DNA of 64,000 nt from Prevotella sp. 10(H) (GCF_000711235.1 NZ_JOMI01000001.1:620001-684000), one strand, 5' to 3'. Shown: positions 1-9,386, counted from the stretch's first letter. Numbers and translations: made by a program. The notes: generated by a model not told the origin, from the letters alone.

Positions 1-978
1 TACCGAACACAGTTCTACTCCCTGTGTAGGATTATTTCCATGTAGTCCTTCATCTCCGCCATACATACCTTGTGCCTGACCGTTGTAAGTCTTAATATCC
101 GAAAATCCTTTCTTTACGGCATCCAGATACTTTTTGTCGCCTGTCTGCTGATAATAGATGCCGGGTTCCTTTATCCCCTGTGCCAGATTTACACAGTGGA
201 TTGTATTCAGTTTTTTCAGGTCGTCGGAAGCAGTAAACATTTTTGTAAAATCGTGAGCCTGACTGTGAATGAGATCACCGAGATCAATAAGAAAAGATTC
301 TCCTGTTATATTATATAACCAATGTATTACCTGCAGGTTATCTCCGGCACGATAATTCGCCCAGAAAGTCCAGTTGCCGAGTGGTTTTGACGGAAGGGTC
401 TCCAATTGATATTTAAAGTATTTGCTCATAAAGTCTATAACGCGTTCATCATTTGTCGCCGAATAATATTGCTGAAGTATTTTCAGTACTACCATACGGG
501 GCCACCAGTCGTGGGCGTTATCGCGCTGTACTCCTGCTTCGTACGGATAATCTTTATCGGGGCCGAAAAAACCGTCAGGTTTCTGGCTCTTCAACGCCCA
601 TTCTACCCAAGGCTGTACTTTCTTTTGCAGTTCTTTGTCGTCAAGAAGATAGGCTAACGGCAGAAGTCCGTCTATCCAATAAGGGCCTCTCTCCCACTGG
701 TCACCGTCACCGCCCAGCCAGCCGTTACGCTCACCCATAACCTGTGGATAAAGGGTATCCATATGGCCGCTGGCTCCCGTACGCTGACGTTCGAGCATTT
801 CCTGCAGCCAACCTTTAGCCTTTATATTGCCTAACGGTAGTTCTATATAAGGTTTTTGTACTAATGGGTATCGGTTGTTACGGTAATTGGGCATATTGAT
901 ACCATTTTGTGCGAATGTGGATAAAGAAAATAAAATAAGTGTTAGTCCCAGAAAATGGGCAGATAGGTTCTTTTTCAT
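1..978 (-). CDS. GH127-like (DUF1680) beta-L-arabinofuranosidase-type protein, 3' end outside window
   Basis: An open frame of 326 codons runs from the ATG at 978 to the window edge with no stop, so the C-terminal part is missing. A cleavable signal peptide (MKKNLSAHFLGLTLILFSLS, then TFAQ) predicts export. The mature start (NMPNYRNNRYPLVQKPYIEL), WLGGDGDQWERGPYWIDGL and GGDEGLHGNNPTQGVELC are typical of the DUF1680 (PF07944) alpha/alpha-barrel family that includes GH127. The last motif holds a Glu and a Cys that may belong to the zinc-thiolate site, whose remaining Cys ligands would lie outside the window. The likely role is hydrolysis of glycosides such as beta-L-arabinofuranosides in plant or gum glycans, but substrate cannot be read from this part. 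A second, more divergent GH127 lies at 20559-23075. Family call is confident; substrate is inference. Confidence 0.8.
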   Translation of the reverse strand, partial: MKKNLSAHFLGLTLILFSLSTFAQNGINMPNYRNNRYPLVQKPYIELPLGNIKAKGWLQEMLERQRTGASGHMDTLYPQVMGERNGWLGGDGDQWERGPYWIDGLLPLAYLLDDKELQKKVQPWVEWALKSQKPDGFFGPDKDYPYEAGVQRDNAHDWWPRMVVLKILQQYYSATNDERVIDFMSKYFKYQLETLPSKPLGNWTFWANYRAGDNLQVIHWLYNITGESFLIDLGDLIHSQAHDFTKMFTASDDLKKLNTIHCVNLAQGIKEPGIYYQQTGDKKYLDAVKKGFSDIKTYNGQAQGMYGGDEGLHGNNPTQGVELCSV

Positions 979-1120
979 TTTTAATATTTTATGTGTTTAT
1001 ATACATGTTTCGGACTTTAGCCGGGCTGTTTACTGTTAACAAATCAAGGCATAAAGATAATTATTTTTTCATTATTTTCTCTGAGTTCAGTGCTTTGGTT
1101 CAACTTCGGATAACTCTTGT

Positions 1121-1151
1121 TTTGAACCGATATAAATAAGTTGTATATTTG
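1121..1151 (+). promoter_or_regulatory. Bacteroidetes-type promoter of dps
   Basis: TTTG at 1121-1124 is followed after exactly 19 bases by TATATTTG at 1144-1151. This matches the Bacteroidetes sigma-ABfr consensus TTTG-N19-TAnnTTTG. It lies 46 bp before the dps ATG, and its -7 box overlaps an upstream TTG in the same frame, which argues against that TTG as a start. Confidence 0.75.
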
Positions 1152-1196
1152 TTAAAATTCATATTTTGTTTAACAAGTAAAAAAGATTTTATCATT

Positions 1197-1682
1197 ATGA
1201 AGACTTTAGACTACATTAATCTCGATGCGGATAAAGCAAATGGTATTGTAAATTCACTTCAGCAACTGCTGGCCGACTTTCAGGTGTTTTATACAAACCT
1301 GAGAGGATTCCATTGGAATATCCAAGGTAAGAGTTTCTTCACTCTTCACAGCAAGTTTGAAGAAATGTATGACGATACGGCTGAAAAAGTGGATGAAATA
1401 GCTGAACGCATACTTATGCTCGGAGGTACCCCTGCCAATAAGTTCAGTGAATACCTGAAAACTACAAAAGTAAAAGAAGTTTCGGATGTTGTTTGCGGCA
1501 AAGAAGCTATCCAAAATATACTCGATACATATAAAATTATAATTGCTGCCGAAAGAGAGCTTTTATCTCAGGCTTCGGAAGCAGAGGACGAATCAACAGT
1601 AGCATTAATGAGCGACTACCTGAAAGAACAGGAAAAAACAGTGTGGATGCTGGTAGCATATTGCTCATGTGACGAAAAATAA
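1197..1682 (+). CDS. dps: Dps/ferritin-like DNA-protection protein
   Basis: 161-residue protein of the usual Dps length. The ferroxidase signature is visible near residues 35-70: NLRGFHWNIQGKSFFTLHSK followed by FEEMYDDTAEKVDEIAERI, supplying the conserved His, Asp and Glu iron ligands found at the subunit interface. Dps dodecamers oxidise and store iron with H2O2 and coat DNA in oxidative stress or stationary phase; in anaerobic Bacteroidetes this belongs to the oxygen/peroxide defence. The ATG at 1197 is chosen because the frame upstream begins with TTG inside the promoter's -7 box. The gene is monocistronic: own promoter at 1121-1151, hairpin terminator at 1711-1736. No OxyR-type operator was recognised. 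Confidence 0.93.
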   Translation: MKTLDYINLDADKANGIVNSLQQLLADFQVFYTNLRGFHWNIQGKSFFTLHSKFEEMYDDTAEKVDEIAERILMLGGTPANKFSEYLKTTKVKEVSDVVCGKEAIQNILDTYKIIIAAERELLSQASEAEDESTVALMSDYLKEQEKTVWMLVAYCSCDEK

Positions 1683-1710
1683 AATCTACAACTGCATAAA
1701 TTATATGATA

Positions 1711-1736
1711 AAAGGATACCTCATCGGGTATCCTTT
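1711..1736. terminator. Bidirectional hairpin terminator between dps and the TonB receptor
   Basis: Perfect stem AAAGGATACC / GGTATCCTTT with a 6-base loop, followed by T-rich sequence on the plus strand and by T-rich sequence on the minus strand. It lies 28 bp after dps and 27 bp beyond the stop of the convergent receptor gene, so it can serve both. Confidence 0.85.
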
Positions 1737-1763
1737 TCTTATTAAACTATTCTATTTCCTTGA

Positions 1764-4130
1764 TTAAAAACTAAGTTTTGCACCTGCAAAATAACTTCTC
1801 GGCAGAGCAGGGCCGTAAATATAACTTGAAACCCTGTCAGGGCCTTTATCGAAATCATCCTGATAAGAATTGAATATATTCTGTATTCCGGCATTAATTT
1901 CAATATTAGTGCCTTTATAGAAAGGAATTTCATAGGCAACCTTCCAACCCAGTTCAAAGAAAGATGATGTTTTTTGCGTTCTGTTTCTAATTCCGCCTCC
2001 TTCGTAAGGAACAAGCATGTTTCCCGTGTATTTACCGGAGAGATTCGTACTAAATCTTTTTACAGGAGTTACAGTAGCCACAAAATAGCCGTATACATCC
2101 GGTGTTCTCAACATTCTTTTTTCCGGCTCGACTCCGTCATCATCTTCATCCGACCATTTACGGGCTTCATCGTAAAGGCTTTTCTGGACGGTTGCACCAA
2201 GCTGTAATTGCAATAATGTGCTGTAAGCAATTCTTACTTCGAAATTAAGCCCATACACTTTTGCCCCGGATGCATTTATTATCGTTTTTATGGTAGAACC
2301 ATCTTCCTGCAGGGAAGATACGGATGTAAACGGATCTTTCAACTTTGTGTAAAAACCTTCTACGAGAAAATTAAGTTCGGCACTGCCTGTTTGGTAATAC
2401 CAATCTACAGAACCGCTTATACTATGCGACTTTTCTTCTTTCAGATCCGGTGAAAGTTGTCTGATAATCTGTTCACCACCTGCAAGATCGACATGCAAAT
2501 CTTCATCGAAAAGCTGTGGTGCGCGAAACCCCTGTCCGTAACTAAGCCGTATATTTATGTTCTCCTCAGGATTGTAACGGATGTTTGCACGTGGACTGAA
2601 AATAACATTTTTGAGCAGCTTATGTTTATCTAGACGTCCTCCTAATAAGAAACTCCATTTCGCGTCCTTCCATTCATTCTGGGCAAAAGCACTTTTTGTA
2701 TCTACTTTCTGTTCTATAGTATTTTCCCTGTATCCGCTCTTATCTTCGAGATCATCAGATGTATATTCGAGCCCGGCTGTCAATGAAGAAGGCATAAACA
2801 GCAATTTATCAAAGTCATATGAATACTGGCCTCCTATCGAATAAGTAAAATCTTTTGTCCTTCCGTAAGAATTCATCCTGCCTTCTATAGCTTCCAGTTT
2901 CTCGGCATCCGACAGATTATCATCGGTCATAATAGTAGAAACCGGTTCTCCTCCTCCGTAATAACTTTTTCTTTTGGTATCCTGTGCTGCGGTATATATG
3001 CTGAAGCGATGTTTAGTGTCGGATGAAAATATATCATACTTAAGACTTCCTCCGTTGATATCGGAGTCTATTTGTTCGGCTATATAAGCATTGTGAGGTT
3101 CTTCTCTTATCCTGTCGCCTCCCCGCCTGAATTCGTTCATATTGTGATATTCAAATGTAATTTTCGAATATGGCCCTGTTTTGATAAAAGAACGGAAGCC
3201 CAATGTACGGCTGTTGAGATGCGGAACTTCGGAGAAACCATCGCCGTCGTCGTCATAGGCAGAACGGTATCTCTTCTGTCCGAAAACCATAACGCCCATC
3301 CTGTGGTCGTCGGATACGAGCGAAGCGTTGAAGTTGGTATTGTTATCGAAATCGCTTTTTCCTCCTATCGACATTATATTGTGTGACAGCTGGGCTGAAT
3401 TGCGCAAAGGCTCTTTGGTAATAATATTAATTGTTCCGGCTATAGCTGACGAACCGAACAGAGCCGAACCTCCACCACGCACAATTTCTATCCGTTCTAC
3501 CATGGTTGCGGGAATTTGCTCCAGTCCGTATACTCCGGCAAGGGAACTGAATACAGGTCGCGAATCGATAAGTATCTGCGAATACGCCCCTTCCAGACCA
3601 TTCATCCTGACTTGTGTAAATCCACAGTTCTGACAGTTGTTTTCAACTCTGAGTCCGGGCTGAAATCCTAATCCGTCTGCAATGGTATATGAATTGGTTT
3701 TTTCAAATGTTTTTACATCCAGAATGCTCACCAATGTAGGTGCAAGACGACGGGATGTCTCATTCCTGTTAGCCGAGACAACAACTTCGTTCAATGAAAT
3801 ATTGCTTTCTTCCAGTTCGAAATTGATTTCAAGTGTATTGCCTTTTTTTAATTCAACTTCTTTAGAAACTGTCTGATAACCGACAAACCGTGCCTCTATT
3901 GTAAATTTACCTTCCGGAAGATTCTTCAAAAAATAATGTCCGGTTGCATCAGTTGTTGTTCCTATCGTGGTACCTTTCAAAGCAACTGTTATATAAGGAA
4001 GATGTTCTCCCGTTTTCTTATCTATTACATGACCAATGATATTGGCATCTGTTTTTTTCAATACGGGTGAATCTGCCATAGTATTCAGCATGAATAAATG
4101 GCAAATGAAAAAGAATATATATTTTTTCAT
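1764..4130 (-). CDS. TonB-dependent outer-membrane receptor
   Basis: 788 residues from the ATG at 4130. The order is signal peptide (about 1-19), carboxypeptidase-regulatory-like beta-sandwich (about 29-110; NIIGHVIDKKTGEHLPYITV), plug domain (about 125-240; VSANRNETSRRLAPTLVSIL and MVERIEIVRGGGSALFGSSA), then a 22-strand-type barrel ending in the aromatic SYFAGAKLSF. The plug carries a CxxC (NNCQNCGF), seen in some metal or cobalamin receptors but not decisive. It imports a scarce ligand across the outer membrane with energy from TonB-ExbBD. The upstream gene encodes a small histidine-rich membrane protein, so metal (zinc or copper) uptake is a reasonable but unproved guess. No SusD partner lies next to it, so it is unlikely to be a SusC-type glycan importer. 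Confidence 0.88.
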   Translation of the reverse strand: MKKYIFFFICHLFMLNTMADSPVLKKTDANIIGHVIDKKTGEHLPYITVALKGTTIGTTTDATGHYFLKNLPEGKFTIEARFVGYQTVSKEVELKKGNTLEINFELEESNISLNEVVVSANRNETSRRLAPTLVSILDVKTFEKTNSYTIADGLGFQPGLRVENNCQNCGFTQVRMNGLEGAYSQILIDSRPVFSSLAGVYGLEQIPATMVERIEIVRGGGSALFGSSAIAGTINIITKEPLRNSAQLSHNIMSIGGKSDFDNNTNFNASLVSDDHRMGVMVFGQKRYRSAYDDDGDGFSEVPHLNSRTLGFRSFIKTGPYSKITFEYHNMNEFRRGGDRIREEPHNAYIAEQIDSDINGGSLKYDIFSSDTKHRFSIYTAAQDTKRKSYYGGGEPVSTIMTDDNLSDAEKLEAIEGRMNSYGRTKDFTYSIGGQYSYDFDKLLFMPSSLTAGLEYTSDDLEDKSGYRENTIEQKVDTKSAFAQNEWKDAKWSFLLGGRLDKHKLLKNVIFSPRANIRYNPEENINIRLSYGQGFRAPQLFDEDLHVDLAGGEQIIRQLSPDLKEEKSHSISGSVDWYYQTGSAELNFLVEGFYTKLKDPFTSVSSLQEDGSTIKTIINASGAKVYGLNFEVRIAYSTLLQLQLGATVQKSLYDEARKWSDEDDDGVEPEKRMLRTPDVYGYFVATVTPVKRFSTNLSGKYTGNMLVPYEGGGIRNRTQKTSSFFELGWKVAYEIPFYKGTNIEINAGIQNIFNSYQDDFDKGPDRVSSYIYGPALPRSYFAGAKLSF

Positions 4131-4225
4131 TCTTAATTTGTTTTATAATTGATACAATAATTGTATACACCAAAATGATCCTATCGGGTCAGATAGAACT
4201 AATGGTATAAAGGAAATATGTATAA

Positions 4226-4582
4226 TTATAAAACCGGGGGTGCACGCAGCCTGAAAAGACTGTTTACAGATATAACAGGAATGGAAAAGAGTATTCTGGT
4301 ACAGAGTATCTGTTTTCTTACTCTGAATATACCGAATACAACGGCTAATATAATTAAGCCTGCAATATAAAATGTGGATAATGTGTGTATTAATTGTATC
4401 TCTGCGCCTGAGTGTTCATGGGCAGGCTTTCCCTCATCGTCAGTTGAATATGGATGCGAATGGACAATAGTTACCCCGTTTACGATATGAGTATGCGTAA
4501 AGAAAGTGATAGAGCATGCATAAGTAATAAAGAGTACCGGAAGGGCAATCCTTAATAGAGCTTTTATCTTTTCGTTTAACAT
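4226..4582 (-). CDS. Small His-rich membrane protein of unknown function
   Basis: 118 residues, ATG at 4582. There are two predicted membrane segments (about 10-27 and 71-90). The loop between them is rich in histidine: THTHIVNGVTIVHSHPY, then HEHSGAE and HTL, about eight His within some 45 residues. Such clusters bind Zn, Cu or Ni ions. The C-terminal tail is basic. It lies 95 bp upstream of the TonB receptor in the same direction, so the two may be co-transcribed. I do not recognise a named family; metal sensing or buffering at the inner membrane is inference from His content and neighbour. Confidence 0.7.
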   Translation of the reverse strand: MLNEKIKALLRIALPVLFITYACSITFFTHTHIVNGVTIVHSHPYSTDDEGKPAHEHSGAEIQLIHTLSTFYIAGLIILAVVFGIFRVRKQILCTRILFSIPVISVNSLFRLRAPPVL

Positions 4583-4697
4583 ACTAAGAATCTGATATAC
4601 GAGTGATATATGACGGCAAAGATATGGATTTTATCCGAATTAGATTTGATATCTCCTAGTATTGAATAAAAATTTATCTTAAACTTAACAATGTAAA

Positions 4698-4731
4698 ATG
4701 AGTCTTCACGGATAAAACCGCAAAGACTCAT
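4698..4731 (-). terminator. Hairpin terminator after the GH106-like gene
   Basis: 9-bp perfect stem ATGAGTCTT / AAGACTCAT with a 16-base loop, 17 bp beyond the stop of the minus-strand hydrolase gene. It is followed by TTTTA in that direction. Confidence 0.6.
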
Positions 4732-4748
4732 TATATTTTAAATGGGAT

Positions 4749-7022
4749 TCATTTAGTACCTATAATAAAGAGAGAACGTACTGCTGGCAAATTTATTTTT
4801 ACGATAGTATTCTCATCATTCTTTTCCACCTCTGCTTTTGTCATAGTGCCTTTATGAGGATTCCATATTTCTATATCATTTAATATTCCTCTTAAGCTGA
4901 CAGATGATCTGATGTCTTTATCGGTCGTATTTGTTATATAATAGATATCCAGACCGTCTCGTTGCTTATGAGTATAGTTTACATATCCGATATTGTGAGC
5001 CGGAATTGTTTCTTCATTAAACTGAATATCGGCTTCCAATCCCATTTTTTCAAACGTTTTGTTCAAATTGTCTTTTGTGGTTGAACGTATAAAAGCAAAT
5101 TGCCCGCCTTTTTCGTTTTCCTTAAACATATCTTGCGAAACAATTCCTTTTTCATCGACAAAAGCCGAACCGAATATCCCGGCTATTATATCCTGTACCT
5201 CCTTATCTTTACCGAATTCCGCCGAACAATAAGGTAAAGAAGCGGTTGCAATCACTTTACCTCCATTGTCATAATAAACCTTTATAGCCTTTAAAGTAGC
5301 GGCTGAAATAACCTCCCCACCCGGCATAATCAGAACTTTATAATTCTGGATATTTTCCTTATTATTCAAAATCAATTCACTACCCGCAGGCGTTATTCTA
5401 CCGTTCGTCAAATCCTCAGGATGAATAAATGTAAAATCCCTCCTTACCTGATTTGTCAGTAAATCACTCAATACATGATGATTAACATTCTCAGGCAACC
5501 AGTTAGCCACCGGAAGACCCGAATGGGCATCACGGTTTATATACGACTCAGCCTGAACTGCATTTACCGGCCACAGCAAAGCCACATCGCAAACCCGTCT
5601 ACCACCTTGGAGCAACATACATGACCGCCCCGTGAATAAGCTATAGTGAGGAAGACAATCTTTCAGCAACGGATTTTCGGGAGAGATAAGCGGCGGTATG
5701 CGTATTGCCTCTTTCTTTGTATCGTACCACATGCCGTGAGGCACAACAAAGTTTACCCCTCTTGCCATAGACTCCAATACTACACGGTAAAGCGTCAACG
5801 AATCCATATCTGCAGGGAACGCACCACACAATTCAGCCCCGACTGTAGGCCTGTCATAAAGATCGGCTGCCGAACTGATCTGTTTGTATCCGTGCAATCC
5901 GCGTCCGTAGAAGAAAATAGCATCCAGCAACGGGATATCTACATGCCTGTAATATTTCAATATATCGCCGTGTGCAACAACTGAGTTAGGACTGTAATTT
6001 TCAGGCGGATGCCCCATACTTCTCAGGTTACGTTTTTGTGACCATTCCGATACTTGTTTTACATAACCTTCGGCCATGAGTTCGGAACGAATATCGTAAA
6101 AGGCAACTCTTGCCTGCCGGGTTTCCGGCCCTATATCGTAATACAAAGCCGGGTAATATAAGGCCGGATTTTTCCCGGATTTTTCTTTGAATATATCGGT
6201 GATGGCCGGTGTCCAGGTCTCTTCCTGATGGACAAAGCCTACATCGTCGAAAAAAGTTTTAGTTATCACATTACCGAAATACTTACTGAAATGTTTGCCA
6301 TATTCATCATAAGTCATTTCAATAACTTTGCTTACTGCTTCGGGCTGCATATAGTCGACCAACATGTCATGATCATTTCCCGTTCCATATTCACACTTGA
6401 AGAACATTATCCGCCATTCGCCTGCAGGAACATCCCAATTCAATACATTATCTTTCATAAACGACTGAAGATCTACCACTTCGAGAGAAGTAGTATTCAT
6501 TGCCGATACAGCCATTAATACTCCTTTCGTCGGAAGCGTATATTCTTTTCGGAAATGGCTGTTACCCTTTACCATGAATTCATCTTTTATCATGAACTTC
6601 CGTCCATATTGCGGATACTCGCGCTGCAACCTTCCGCCGGCAGTACCGCTGGGAAAGTCCACATCATCGTAAAGAACTACCTCAGTACCCAGTTCTTTGG
6701 AAATATCGAGCATATCGACATAACGCTCGAAATATTCATCCGAGAGGAATTCGGGTGACATTCCCGGAGTAACAAAGTTTGTTCCCCACTGATGACCGGG
6801 AGAAATGGGCAATACTGTTATTCCACCAAATCCGGCAAGTTCTTTTGCTTCTGTAATATGCTTCCTTAGACCTTCGGGTGTCATAGTACCATTCATGTGC
6901 AGAAACGGCATCGGACGAAATTCATTGGGCGGATTCCTGAAATCTTCTCTCAACTGATCCCTTTCATCAGCACAACTAAACAACAGGAACAGCAATCCTG
7001 TCAGCAATAATAAATTTCTCAT
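4749..7022 (-). CDS. GH106-like glycoside hydrolase (alpha-L-rhamnosidase-type) lipoprotein
   Basis: 757 residues from the ATG at 7022. A lipoprotein signal (LLLLTGLLFLLFSC, Cys at about residue 17) predicts membrane anchoring, probably surface or periplasmic. FRPMPFLHMNGTMTPEGLRK, GFGGITVLPISP, VVLYDDVDFPSG and NYKVLIMPGGEVISAATLKA resemble the GH106 alpha-L-rhamnosidase family: a TIM-barrel catalytic core followed by a glutaminase-like fold. GH106 enzymes remove L-rhamnose from pectin-type glycans. This protein is shorter than characterised members of about 1100 residues and seems to lack the extra C-terminal beta-domains, so family membership is 'related to' and the substrate is open. It stands alone between a terminator and the kinase genes. 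Confidence 0.72.
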   Translation of the reverse strand: MRNLLLLTGLLFLLFSCADERDQLREDFRNPPNEFRPMPFLHMNGTMTPEGLRKHITEAKELAGFGGITVLPISPGHQWGTNFVTPGMSPEFLSDEYFERYVDMLDISKELGTEVVLYDDVDFPSGTAGGRLQREYPQYGRKFMIKDEFMVKGNSHFRKEYTLPTKGVLMAVSAMNTTSLEVVDLQSFMKDNVLNWDVPAGEWRIMFFKCEYGTGNDHDMLVDYMQPEAVSKVIEMTYDEYGKHFSKYFGNVITKTFFDDVGFVHQEETWTPAITDIFKEKSGKNPALYYPALYYDIGPETRQARVAFYDIRSELMAEGYVKQVSEWSQKRNLRSMGHPPENYSPNSVVAHGDILKYYRHVDIPLLDAIFFYGRGLHGYKQISSAADLYDRPTVGAELCGAFPADMDSLTLYRVVLESMARGVNFVVPHGMWYDTKKEAIRIPPLISPENPLLKDCLPHYSLFTGRSCMLLQGGRRVCDVALLWPVNAVQAESYINRDAHSGLPVANWLPENVNHHVLSDLLTNQVRRDFTFIHPEDLTNGRITPAGSELILNNKENIQNYKVLIMPGGEVISAATLKAIKVYYDNGGKVIATASLPYCSAEFGKDKEVQDIIAGIFGSAFVDEKGIVSQDMFKENEKGGQFAFIRSTTKDNLNKTFEKMGLEADIQFNEETIPAHNIGYVNYTHKQRDGLDIYYITNTTDKDIRSSVSLRGILNDIEIWNPHKGTMTKAEVEKNDENTIVKINLPAVRSLFIIGTK

Positions 7023-7153
7023 AAGTATTTATTTTAGTTCCACTTCCTAATAAAGTGATCAGGCCATATCAGGTTCAAAAAAGATTACTTTCCTCCGGGC
7101 TGGAAAGTATATCTTTGCGTACTCTAAAAATAAAAAACGTTAGATTTAATTCA

Positions 7154-7161
7154 CAAATATA
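7154..7161 (-). promoter_or_regulatory. Candidate -7 box for the GH106-like gene
   Basis: Reads TATATTTG on the minus strand, 131 bp before the ATG at 7022. No TTTG sits at the ideal 19-bp spacing, so this is a weak call. Confidence 0.3.
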
Positions 7162-7245
7162 AAAGCCTGCCTTCAGAATCAATTAATCAAATTGATATAT
7201 AGATTTGAAAAAATGATATAAAGCTTTATTTATACAGATTTCGGG

Positions 7246-8313
7246 CTATAGTGTAAGTTGTAGAATAACAGAATATTTATTGTCTGTGAGATTTTGTTGC
7301 AATGAATAATTGTTTTCGAAAAGTAAATCAAGGCGGCGTTTGATATTAGTCAGTCCCAATCCGCCGATCTTTTTCTTATTGGTTAACGGAGTTTTGGTCG
7401 CAGAATTTTCACATGTAAAAGTCAGGATGTTTTCCTGTATATTGAAGGACAAACTGACATATGGTATACCGATTGTATCGCTATTATGCTTCACCGCATT
7501 CTCTACAAATGGTATAAAGAGCAAGGGAGGTACTTGTATAATGCTGATATCACCTTTTATATCTATTTCATATTCGAAACTGTCTTTACGTATCTTTTCC
7601 AATTCAAGGAAATTTGTAAGAAATTCGATATCAGCCTTTAGGAATACTTTGTCCTGTACGCTGTCATTTAGTTGATAACGAAGTAGATCATCCAATTTTA
7701 CCAATATAAATGAAGCCATATCGGGGTCTTCTTCTACCAATATATTTGCATTATTGAGCATATTGAAAAGAAAGTGCGGATTTATCTGGCTTTTCAGGAA
7801 ACTAAGTTCTGATTGCGATGTTGCAGAACGGAGATCATTGATTCTACGGCTACTGATCATCCAATGCTTAAACAATAATAAGGCCGATATTCCACCCAGG
7901 AAAAGCAGGAAAACAAGTAATGAAGAGGCTATGCTAAGGAATATTGCAATAGCGCTGGGCTCGTGATGAATAACAGCTATATCGTAAAAATATTCCTGCA
8001 ATATCATCATTATAAACATTGAAAACAATGTAAATACAATAACTGCTATGATGTATAAGAATATTTTATTCTTTGCCAGTAAACGCGGATACAACACATA
8101 TGCATTAAAATAAACCATGACATTCATAAGCATGTAAAAACCGAGCCAGCCGTAAAACCTGTTCCACGACAGATTGAGTTTATCAGGAGCATCGAAGAAA
8201 TTGCCGATCGTTATCATCAGAATAACAAACTGCAATACTACATGCCGCCATATCCTGTATTTGTCATCGAACAGGAAAGAGGCTACATTGCTTATTGAAA
8301 ATCGTGATCCCAT
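7246..8313 (-). CDS. LytS/YehU-type sensor histidine kinase
   Basis: 355 residues, ATG at 8313. Four predicted membrane helices fill residues 25-150, then a short linker and the His_kinase (PF06580) module: phospho-acceptor His180 in SQINPHFLFNMLNN, N-box LLFIPFVENAVKHN (Asn272) and the G-box KKIGGLGLTNIKRRL (about 315-327). All catalytic features are present. It starts 2 bp after the stop of a paralogue without the acceptor His (8316-9353), and both follow a TonB receptor gene in one operon. Kinases of this family usually phosphorylate LytTR response regulators; none is encoded next door, so the partner must be elsewhere. Repeats resembling a LytTR operator precede this operon (11780-11865). 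Confidence 0.9.
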   Translation of the reverse strand: MGSRFSISNVASFLFDDKYRIWRHVVLQFVILMITIGNFFDAPDKLNLSWNRFYGWLGFYMLMNVMVYFNAYVLYPRLLAKNKIFLYIIAVIVFTLFSMFIMMILQEYFYDIAVIHHEPSAIAIFLSIASSLLVFLLFLGGISALLLFKHWMISSRRINDLRSATSQSELSFLKSQINPHFLFNMLNNANILVEEDPDMASFILVKLDDLLRYQLNDSVQDKVFLKADIEFLTNFLELEKIRKDSFEYEIDIKGDISIIQVPPLLFIPFVENAVKHNSDTIGIPYVSLSFNIQENILTFTCENSATKTPLTNKKKIGGLGLTNIKRRLDLLFENNYSLQQNLTDNKYSVILQLTL

Positions 8314-8315
8314 AA

Positions 8316-9353
8316 CTATTCTGATATGTTTAATACCAGTTCGATTACTCCGGCTTTCGCCGATAAAGTATATTTTTCCGGATATAAGAGTTCCAGTCTC
8401 TTTTCTATCGAATTAATATCTTCATACATCAGTTGCTTCTGATTATCCGACTGACAAGTGAAATTAAGTGTATATTCTTCTATCTGAAAAGTCAGCATCA
8501 AAGATCTACTATCATTTATCATATTTTGCACAAGCGTGATAAATAACAATGGTGACACAAATACATTTTCGAAAATACCATTCGCCTGAATGGTGTACTC
8601 GAAATCGCTTCTATTCAATTTTTCGAGATCGAGGAAATTAGTAAGGAAAGTTATCTCCGATTTGAGCAGGACTTTATCCCTGTTGCAATCATACAACTGA
8701 TAACGAATCAATTGTCCTAGTTTCATCAGCATCTTTGTTGTTTTCTTCGGACTTGATTTTACCAATGCAGAAGTGTTTGTCAGGGTTTTAGATAAGAAAC
8801 CAGGGGTTATCTGTCCTTTCAGTTTATTTACTTCCGATTGCAGGTGTTCATATTCCATGAGGCTCACACGTTCGTTACGGCTTGTCCATTGGCGCAGCAT
8901 GACAATTACCGAAGCTCCCCAAAAACAGATAAAAGTAATCATAAACAAAGCTGCATTGTCGACCAATATCAGCGGGTTTGTATAAGAGGTAATCCTATGA
9001 GGTAGTTCTAAAGCGTTGCGTACCAAATATTCCTGTAGAACAGACATGACTGGTAATAGAAATACAATTGCAGAGAGTATGATTGTATATGCCATGTATT
9101 TACCTTTCAGCAGCAACCGCGGAAGTAAAAAATAATAATTGAAATACATAGCCGCTGCATACATTAAAAATGAGGAAAAACAAATAAGATAAATCCTGTT
9201 GCCTAAAATACCCTGACAATCCTGATAGGCTACAAATATCTGGTTGAAAGTAATTATGATTCCTGCCACGATACATGCCATATGCCTCCAGATACGATAT
9301 TTAGAATCGGTCAGAAAAGAAGGTAATTTATAACTTTCTTGTATCTTATTCAT
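8316..9353 (-). CDS. Degenerate LytS-type histidine kinase (predicted pseudokinase)
   Basis: 345 residues, ATG at 9353. It aligns over its whole length with the kinase at 7246-8313: same N-terminal SKYRIWRH motif, four membrane helices, shared YQL and FLTNFLxLEK motifs. The catalytic parts are broken. The acceptor motif reads QITPGFLSKTLTN, with Gly185 where the partner has His180. The N-box reads LVQNMINDS instead of FVENAVKHN. The glycine-rich GLGL box is gone (MYEDINSIEKRLELLY). The frame is intact and the fold-defining residues remain, so this is probably a functional non-catalytic partner rather than a decaying gene, perhaps forming a heterodimer. It lies 33 bp after the TonB receptor gene and 2 bp before the active kinase. 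Confidence 0.85.
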   Translation of the reverse strand: MNKIQESYKLPSFLTDSKYRIWRHMACIVAGIIITFNQIFVAYQDCQGILGNRIYLICFSSFLMYAAAMYFNYYFLLPRLLLKGKYMAYTIILSAIVFLLPVMSVLQEYLVRNALELPHRITSYTNPLILVDNAALFMITFICFWGASVIVMLRQWTSRNERVSLMEYEHLQSEVNKLKGQITPGFLSKTLTNTSALVKSSPKKTTKMLMKLGQLIRYQLYDCNRDKVLLKSEITFLTNFLDLEKLNRSDFEYTIQANGIFENVFVSPLLFITLVQNMINDSRSLMLTFQIEEYTLNFTCQSDNQKQLMYEDINSIEKRLELLYPEKYTLSAKAGVIELVLNISE

Positions 9354-9386
9354 TTTTCCCCTCGGTATGAGTTTAACAAAGATACA

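Noticed and set aside
1764-4130. SusC-type glycan importer
   Set aside because: No SusD-like gene adjoins, and the protein is shorter than typical SusC proteins of about 1000 residues.
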